Under the pieces are notes generated by a model. It worked only from the letters and a program-made list of their open reading frames with translations, was not told the DNA's origin and did no database searches. From positions 310,001 to 374,000 of the forward strand of contig NZ_JBGJZL010000001.1 in the NCBI RefSeq assembly GCF_042610375.1: 64,000 nucleotides of DNA, written 5' to 3'. Below, in pieces: positions 59,437 to 64,000 of the stretch. The translations under genes and the position numbers were made by a program. Origin of the DNA: CTSoil-075 sp042610375. Its GTDB lineage: Bacteria > Bacillota > Negativicutes > DSM-13327. Each line of letters begins with the position of its first letter. Within the stretch, counting starts at the first letter, position 1.

Positions 59437-60012
59437 TTAACCAGCAAAATAACGGTCTACAAAACCTTGCAGCCCTGAATTATAGCCTTGTCCAACTGCC
59501 TGGAATCTCCACTGACCATCTCTCTTGTATAATTTACCAAACTCAATGGCCGTTTCTTTTGAAAAATCTTCATCAAGTTCATACTTAGCAACTTCTTTAT
59601 TGCTCTCTTGATCATAAAGACGAATAAAAGCATTACGAACTTGACCAAAGTTCTGTTTGCGTTTTTCCGCTTCATGGATCGTCACAACAAAAACTAATTC
59701 ATTGATGGCTGTGTCCACTTTCGCCAATTCAACCAGAATGGTTTCATCATCCCCATCACCATCGCCAGTCAGATTATCACCTGTATGTTTCACACCGCCA
59801 TCAGGAGATGTTAAATTATTATAAAATACGAAGTTCTTTTCAGTCGGTATTTTTCCATTTGCACCTAGCATAAATACAGAGGCATCTAGATCAAAAGCAG
59901 CACCTGTATCCGTACTATTCGTATCCCAACCTAAACCTACACCTACTTTTTTCAAGCTTGGTGCTTCTTTGGATAAATTAATTCTTTCACCTTTACCTAA
60001 ATTAATTCCCAT
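59437..60012 (-). CDS. terD: TerD-family stress protein, copy 1
   Basis: The 191-residue protein has the TerD fold: GLGWDTN near residue 28, FDLDASVFML with the first calcium-binding acidic cluster, GDGDGDDETI with the second near residue 88, and a C-terminal FQAVGQGYNSGL segment. TerD proteins bind calcium through these Asp residues and act in tellurite and other stress responses, probably at the inner membrane surface. ATG 60012 follows GGGAGG by eight bases. It differs from copy 2 at many positions, so the duplication is old. Confidence 0.94.
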   Translation of the reverse strand: MGINLGKGERINLSKEAPSLKKVGVGLGWDTNSTDTGAAFDLDASVFMLGANGKIPTEKNFVFYNNLTSPDGGVKHTGDNLTGDGDGDDETILVELAKVDTAINELVFVVTIHEAEKRKQNFGQVRNAFIRLYDQESNKEVAKYELDEDFSKETAIEFGKLYKRDGQWRFQAVGQGYNSGLQGFVDRYFAG

Positions 60013-60049
60013 GTTCAAGACCTCCCACTATTTTTTTAACAAATGATGT

Positions 60050-60631
60050 TTAGGCAATACTTAGGCCAAAATTAGTACAAAGAGCACCTAAGCCACCTTT
60101 AAAACCACTGCCAATTGCATTAAATTTCCACTCAGCACCATTACGATAGAGTTCAGCAACAACGATCGCTGTCTCAATCGAAAAATCTTCACCCAAATCA
60201 TAGCGAATGAGCTCCGTTCCTCCATCTTCATTGAAAACACGCACATAAGAGTTAGCAACTTGTCCAAAACTTTGTTTACGTGCATCTGCGTCATGAATGG
60301 TGATCGTAATGGCTATCTTTTCAACGCCAGCAGGAATCTGAGACAGATCGATTTTAATTTGCTCATCATCACCATCACCTACACCGCTCCGATTGTCACC
60401 AGTATGAACGACGGCACCATCTGCGCCTTTAGGATTATTGTAAAAAACAAAATCTTTTTCATCTTTTACTTTACCTGAACCAGCTAGTATAAAGGCAGAT
60501 GCATCAAGATCAAAATCATGACCACCATCATATTTATTTGTATCCCAACCTAAACCGATCACAATTTTTTTAAGACCAGGGTTGGTTTTCGTTAAGTCTA
60601 CCTTTTGACCTTTACTTAAACTAACGGCCAT
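60050..60631 (-). CDS. terD: TerD-family stress protein, copy 2
   Basis: The 193-residue protein has GLGWDTN, FDLDASAFIL and GVGDGDDEQI, keeping both calcium-binding clusters, and ends with a short hydrophobic tail instead of the VDRYF end of copy 1. It lies 34 bases after copy 3 and 37 bases before copy 1. TAGGAGG precedes its ATG. Such tandem TerD paralogues usually assemble together with TerC. Confidence 0.94.
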   Translation of the reverse strand: MAVSLSKGQKVDLTKTNPGLKKIVIGLGWDTNKYDGGHDFDLDASAFILAGSGKVKDEKDFVFYNNPKGADGAVVHTGDNRSGVGDGDDEQIKIDLSQIPAGVEKIAITITIHDADARKQSFGQVANSYVRVFNEDGGTELIRYDLGEDFSIETAIVVAELYRNGAEWKFNAIGSGFKGGLGALCTNFGLSIA

Positions 60632-60665
60632 GTGAATTCCTCCTATTTTTTTATGAGTTTACTCA

Positions 60666-61271
60666 TCAAACATAACGTCCAACCACTGCATTAATTGAAG
60701 TGTCTTGGGTACTTTGCCCAAGAGCGCCAAATTTCCACTCTCCTTGGCGACGATATACTTCACCAACAATAAGCGCCGTTTTACCGGCATAATTATCCGT
60801 TAAATTATACCGAGTGATTTCTTCCATATTTCCTTTATTGACCACACGGATAAATGCATTTTTGATCATGCCAAAATCTTGTTTACGTTTCTGACAATCA
60901 TAAATATTCACTACAAAAACTATTTTATGTACATTGTCCGGTACTTTATTTAATTGGATTATAATTTGTTCATCATCACCGTCGCCCCCACCAGTAAGAT
61001 TATCTCCCAAATGAGTGACACTACCGCAAGGACTTTTTAGGTTATTAAAAAAAATCACATGTTCTTTGCGAGTAAATTTGTCGTTGACATCAAGCAATAT
61101 TGCTGATGCGTCGCAGTCAAATTCGGCTTTCTTATTACCGAATAAGCCACTCAAAAACCCACCGCCTGATTGCTCTACAGGATCCCAACCCAAACCAACA
61201 ATTAGTTCTGAAAGCCCAGCATTACCTTTAGTTAAATCAATCTTTTGACCTTTTTGTAAACTGATCGCCAT
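60666..61271 (-). CDS. terD: TerD-family stress protein, copy 3 (first gene of the operon)
   Basis: The 201-residue protein has GLGWDPV, then an extra Gly/Ser-rich loop (GGGFLSGLFGNKKAE) before FDCDASAILL, and GGGDGDDEQI. The loop and the Cys in the first calcium cluster set it apart from the other copies. It is the first gene of the run terD-terD-terD-AIM24-terC-CitE-PRTase-HAD, with GAAGGGAG before the ATG. No promoter could be assigned with confidence. Confidence 0.93.
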   Translation of the reverse strand: MAISLQKGQKIDLTKGNAGLSELIVGLGWDPVEQSGGGFLSGLFGNKKAEFDCDASAILLDVNDKFTRKEHVIFFNNLKSPCGSVTHLGDNLTGGGDGDDEQIIIQLNKVPDNVHKIVFVVNIYDCQKRKQDFGMIKNAFIRVVNKGNMEEITRYNLTDNYAGKTALIVGEVYRRQGEWKFGALGQSTQDTSINAVVGRYV

Positions 61272-61590
61272 AACTGACTCCCTTCACATGTAACAAATAA
61301 TACTTACCTTTGTCTATTCGATTCAATGTTCTTTAAATCCTCCATTTTTTTATAGATTTCATATTGATTATATAAATTATTCCATTTTTAATCCCATTAT
61401 ATTCCTATAGTAAAATAATAAATGAATGCTAACTGTGCAACATTACCATTGCACAATTAGCATTCATCAAGTGAAATTTAAATTCATCTTTCTCAAACTG
61501 CTGTTGACAATAAGCTCAGCCCCGGCACAAACAAATTACTTTATCGCGCCGGGGCTGAGTTTATTTGGAGTTATCCTTACAGTGATTTCT
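61272..61590. other. Intergenic region between the VOC gene and the Ter operon
   Basis: No gene. It contains an imperfect inverted repeat (61422-61467; ATGAATGCTAA..TTAGCATTCAT with one mismatch over 19 bases), the VOC terminator (61515-61559), and the left part of the 135-base duplicated segment (from about 61474). Confidence 0.6.
61515..61559 (-). terminator. Terminator after the VOC gene
   Basis: Stem CTCAGCCCCGGC (61515-61526) / GCCGGGGCTGAG (61548-61559). A diverged copy lies at 63022-63066. The T-run on the minus strand is short. Confidence 0.75.
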
Positions 61591-62022
61591 TTATAACACA
61601 AGCATATCATTCGCGTCGAATGACCAGTGCGGATTATATGCGACTTCCCAATAATAGCCGTTCGGGTCGGTAAAATATCCGCTGTACCCGCCCCAGAAAA
61701 CCTTCTGCGGTTCTTTGGCAATAACAGCTCCCGCTTTTTTCGCAAGTTCCATGATGTCATGCACTTCGGCTTCGCTTTTCACATTGTAGGCCAGCGTGAT
61801 TCCAGCGAATCCTGCGGCAATCTTTGGCGGGGTTTTCTCGTTAATATCCTCTGCTAGAAGCGCCAATGGATACAGTTCAAATTTTGTGCCAGTAGTGTTA
61901 AAGAAAACCACCTTGGGAGTATCTTCTTTTTCATCGGTGGCAAAGCCAAGCCCATCGCGATAAAAGCGGATAGATTCAGCCATATCCTTTACGCCGAGGC
62001 AAATAATGCTGATTCTGTTCAT
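61591..62022 (-). CDS. VOC-superfamily protein (glyoxalase/bleomycin-resistance fold)
   Basis: The 143-residue protein has the two beta-alpha-beta-beta-beta modules of the VOC fold: ICLGVKDMAESIRFYRDGLG at the N-terminus and GGYSGYFTDPNGYYWEVAYN at the C-terminus, the latter with the metal-binding Glu. Substrate unknown; members include glyoxalase I, dioxygenases and antibiotic-binding proteins. AAGGAG stands before its ATG. Its GC content appears higher than the decayed flanking DNA, which may mark a later arrival. Downstream sequence is duplicated at 62.98 kb. Confidence 0.9.
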   Translation of the reverse strand: MNRISIICLGVKDMAESIRFYRDGLGFATDEKEDTPKVVFFNTTGTKFELYPLALLAEDINEKTPPKIAAGFAGITLAYNVKSEAEVHDIMELAKKAGAVIAKEPQKVFWGGYSGYFTDPNGYYWEVAYNPHWSFDANDMLVL

Positions 62023-62618
62023 GATGAATTTCTCCTTTCATCTTTTCAATGCTCGCAGTAGGAAGACTCGCTGTGGGGGACGGTTTCAGCTAAATTAAGT
62101 AAAAAACCTTCATTTTTGTCTTGAAAAACACATGGTAACTTTGGGTTTGGACGTGTCCAGATTGTCTCTTTTTCCACCTCAATTACCATTCCGATTTGTT
62201 CCTGACTTAATAGGGACCCTCCCCTTGATTCATATAGTTTTTTAATACTTTGGTTTACATTAAGAATTAATTTTATATATTTCATTCATAAAAAATAATT
62301 CTTTTATAGTTATGTTTTCCTGTTTTAATAGCAAAATCCTGCACAACGCATCATACGCAATGCAAGATTTTTCATCATTTTCCTTAGATTATCGCATTTT
62401 TCAAAGCCAGAAGGGACGTCAGACTGTGCGAAGGTTTACTAGAAAACAAACTAAAGCGAATTCAGGCAAAATCGTGTTTAATAATAACCCCTATGTCTTG
62501 CACGGGAATACTGAATTGAATTACCGCTACTTATCGTCTAGTGGTAAATAACAAAGATACAATGTCGCCATTGCGCCTTTATTATTCACCAAGAATTAAT
62601 TTTAAAATAAGCATAGAC
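62023..62618. other. Region without a convincing gene
   Basis: Two frames of 79 codons (62046-62285 minus, 62312-62551 plus) lack ribosome sites and show no family resemblance. A GGGACGGTTTC word at about 62076 resembles the ends of the palindromic repeat at 25255. The region looks like decayed or non-coding DNA. Confidence 0.5.
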
Positions 62619-62915
62619 TCAATAAGGCGTCTTCGGTAAGCCTAACCTGAATTTCCCCCTTGTTTCAATTCCCCCTACACCTTCAATCCCTGTGACCGTT
62701 GCTGTAATGGCATCATTAATATCTAAGGTTTTATTGATGGGTGTAAAAGCCACTTTTTCAGCAATAAATACTGGATCATACGCATGAATAAAAATACGCG
62801 CTTAGATTTTACACTTACGTTTACCACTAAGTATTTCTAAAATGAGTTCATGAAAAAACCGATGAAGTCGATCTAATGCTGCTTCTGAGGGTTTACCAAT
62901 ATGTATTACTGGCAT
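62619..62915 (-). pseudogene. Hypothetical gene with an in-frame stop
   Basis: A good ribosome site (GGAGGTG) precedes ATG 62915. The frame reads MPVIHIGKPSEAALDRL and continues in the same frame after a TAA at 62802-62804 with AEKVAFTPINKTLDINDAI, to a stop at 62619-62621: 98 codons in all, one internal stop. The reading after the stop looks like real protein (balanced composition, beta-strand pattern), so the gene is recently broken, or the base is a sequencing error. I do not recognise the family. Confidence 0.65.
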
Positions 62916-62981
62916 ACTTTTCACCTCCGTTGCTACATTATATTCATTGGTTTATGAAATTTAACTTCTATTTTTTACTCA

Positions 62982-63115
62982 AAATTTAATTCATCTATCT
63001 CAAGCTGCTGTTGATAATAAACCCAGCCCCAGAACAAGCAAATTGTTTTATCGTGCTGGGGCTGAGTTCGTTTAGATTTTTCTTACAGTAATTTCTTTAC
63101 AACACAAACATAATT
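62982..63115. repeat. Diverged copy of the VOC 3' region
   Basis: About 135 bases here align with 61474-61612 at an estimated 80% identity by eye, including a second CAGCCCCA..TGGGGCTG hairpin (63023-63064) and the sequence around the stop codon of the VOC gene. See the separate observation. Confidence 0.65.
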
Positions 63116-63449
63116 ACTCAGCATTTTCCCGTTCAAATTCTGCAATAGCATTTTCATAAAGGGTCAAGTAGAATTCTACGTAACGAAATTGTAGTTTCCG
63201 ATATATTGTATGGATGCATATCGTATGTCGATAAAAAAATTCGTGATACCATCGCAGAATCCATGTTCAAGCTAAACATATGATTTCTGCTCACATTGAG
63301 CCCTAGTGAATATTCTTGTGCAACAGTACCAGCATTCCGGCGTTATGATACCACATTGTTTTTGCTCGATTAATATTCTTTGGAAACATGTATATTTGTC
63401 AAAACCTTGCCGCAACTGCAGTACGTAGCAACCTTTACAGGTATACATG
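63114..63449 (-). pseudogene. Frameshifted gene remnant
   Basis: An ATG at 63447-63449 has GGAGG 11 bases upstream and opens with MYTCKGCYVLQLRQGFDKY. Protein-like sequence then moves to a second frame (VAQEYSLGLNVSRNHMFSL, STYDMHPYNISETTIS) and to a third (YVEFYLTLYENAIAEFEREN) before a TAA at 63114-63116. Pieced together this gives about 110 residues with two frameshifts. The family is not recognised. A terminator hairpin follows downstream. Confidence 0.55.
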
Positions 63450-63752
63450 TTTACGGTATCCTCCACAAAAGCAAAAAGAATACAACTTACAGCTAGTATC
63501 CAATGGCCGGACAGGTGGTACAATGTGCTCCGGAATACTCACCTAGCAGAAAAGTTCGTTAAAAAAGGAACGAACATCCACCTAAACGTTCTTACAAATA
63601 CTGAATCTGAAGTTAAGGATAAAACTAAAATTACTGAGAAAAAATGTATCAGAGTGGAGTTTATAACATTTTCATTAAAAGAACCAATTATATTATCGTC
63701 GATGCAATTAGGTCCTTTCTACTTACTTAGTTACAGTGGCATATTCAATTAG
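63447..63752 (+). CDS. Possible SSB-like fragment, doubtful
   Basis: The 101-codon frame overlaps the remnant above on the other strand. Its middle part (DRWYNVLRNTHLAEKFVKKG, then IRVEFITF) is reminiscent of the SSB OB-fold pattern W-Y/F-NV ... LAE-hydrophobic-KKG ... E-F. The first 50 residues and the end do not fit, and there is no ribosome site. It is at best a decayed piece. Confidence 0.2.
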   Translation: MFTVSSTKAKRIQLTASIQWPDRWYNVLRNTHLAEKFVKKGTNIHLNVLTNTESEVKDKTKITEKKCIRVEFITFSLKEPIILSSMQLGPFYLLSYSGIFN

Positions 63753-64000
63753 TCCTTTTTGGTACAAATTGCGCACACCAGCGCGAATACATCCCCTTGA
63801 GCCGATGTAGTCTACTTGATATTTTTTTGCCAATTCTAATATATCAGTATCAGATGCTTTTTCAATCCTTAATGCTTCAGCAGTAAGGAACCAGCCTCGT
63901 TCTGGCTCGGTTTTTAAATTTTTAAGCAATGTGCTATTGACCACTGGCACAACAACTTTAGAATTTTTTATTTTAATTGTCCCCTGTTTTAATAGATCCA
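63723..64000 (-). CDS. Hypothetical protein, C-terminal part (partial)
   Basis: The frame is open from the window edge to the stop at 63723-63725: at least 91 residues. It contains charged helices and the segment VDYIGSRGCIRAGVRNLYQKGL near the end. The gene starts beyond base 64000, so the internal GTG at 63950 is not needed as a start. I recognise no family. The composition is normal for coding DNA. Confidence 0.6.
   Translation of the reverse strand, partial: DLLKQGTIKIKNSKVVVPVVNSTLLKNLKTEPERGWFLTAEALRIEKASDTDILELAKKYQVDYIGSRGCIRAGVRNLYQKGLIEYATVTK

Noticed and set aside
62046..62285. 79-codon frame upstream of the VOC gene
   Set aside because: No ribosome site or family resemblance. 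The flanking DNA looks decayed.
62312..62551. 79-codon frame on the plus strand
   Set aside because: Start lacks a ribosome site and the composition is not gene-like.
1..64000. tRNA or rRNA genes, CRISPR arrays, intact insertion sequences, prophage
   Set aside because: No cloverleaf with conserved TPsiC/D-loop bases, no rRNA segments, no regular direct repeats with spacers, and no intact transposase or integrase were recognised.

Overview
The window reads as chromosome of an endospore-forming, diderm Firmicute (class Negativicutes, Sporomusa/Pelosinus type; the genus is an inference). Three things support this: AT-rich sequence with AGGAGG-type ribosome sites and B. subtilis-like gene order; sporulation genes (spoIID, a spoIIQ-like gene, two SPOCS-domain genes); and the C-terminus of a TonB-dependent outer-membrane receptor, which requires an outer membrane.

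Layout. 0-3.4 kb: metal-chelate or corrinoid uptake (receptor end, FecCD permease, binding lipoprotein) and a TetR regulator with a perfect 22-bp operator. 3.4-5.5 kb: an orphan Cache sensor kinase. 5.8-17.1 kb: spoIIQ, spoIID, murA, ywmB and the complete F1Fo ATP synthase operon, in the order known from Bacillus. 17.7-20.5 kb: wecB, wecA, comEB. 20.7-22.3 kb: Lrp regulator and aminotransferase. 22.4-27.1 kb: branched-chain amino acid operon ilvN-ilvC-leuB-ilvB. 27.3-35.4 kb: the conserved housekeeping block rpmE, yqhQ-like, prfA, prmC, ywlC, mntP, rpiB, ywlG, glyA, upp. 35.7-39.3 kb: fructose PTS operon with its DeoR regulator. 39.4-48.0 kb: pth, a deacetylase, a GNAT enzyme, prs, glmU, purR, a nucleotidyltransferase, a GntR regulator, ispE and cheW. 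48.2-52.7 kb: a probable late-sporulation island (L,D-transpeptidase, HipA-like kinase, two SPOCS proteins, a Cys-rich protein, a CAP protein). 53.4-61.3 kb: a Ter stress operon (HAD, a PRTase-TRSP-StiP-PELOTA fusion, CitE-like lyase, TerC, AIM24-like, three TerD). 61.5-64 kb: a VOC gene and then decayed sequence with pseudogenes and a duplicated segment.

The most notable regulatory signal is a set of sporulation-sigma promoter candidates found by reading intergenic DNA. GCAGGAA-N15-CGAAAA, which fits sigma-H, occurs three times with identical spacing, before the ATP synthase operon, before rpiB and before glmU. Looser versions precede the sensor kinase and cheW. A sigma-E-like site precedes spoIID, a weaker sigma-F-like site precedes spoIIQ, and two near-perfect sigma-K sites with the same -10 element precede the L,D-transpeptidase and the Cys-rich protein. 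If real, these tie energy, precursor and wall metabolism to sporulation entry, and mark 48-52 kb as spore-coat assembly.

The most interesting protein-level observations are a SPOCS protein carrying a roughly 50-residue Asp/His/Cys-rich insertion next to a divergent 14-cysteine protein, and the single-chain PRTase-TRSP-StiP-PELOTA enzyme of the Ter operon. No rRNA, tRNA, CRISPR array, intact insertion sequence or prophage was recognised.
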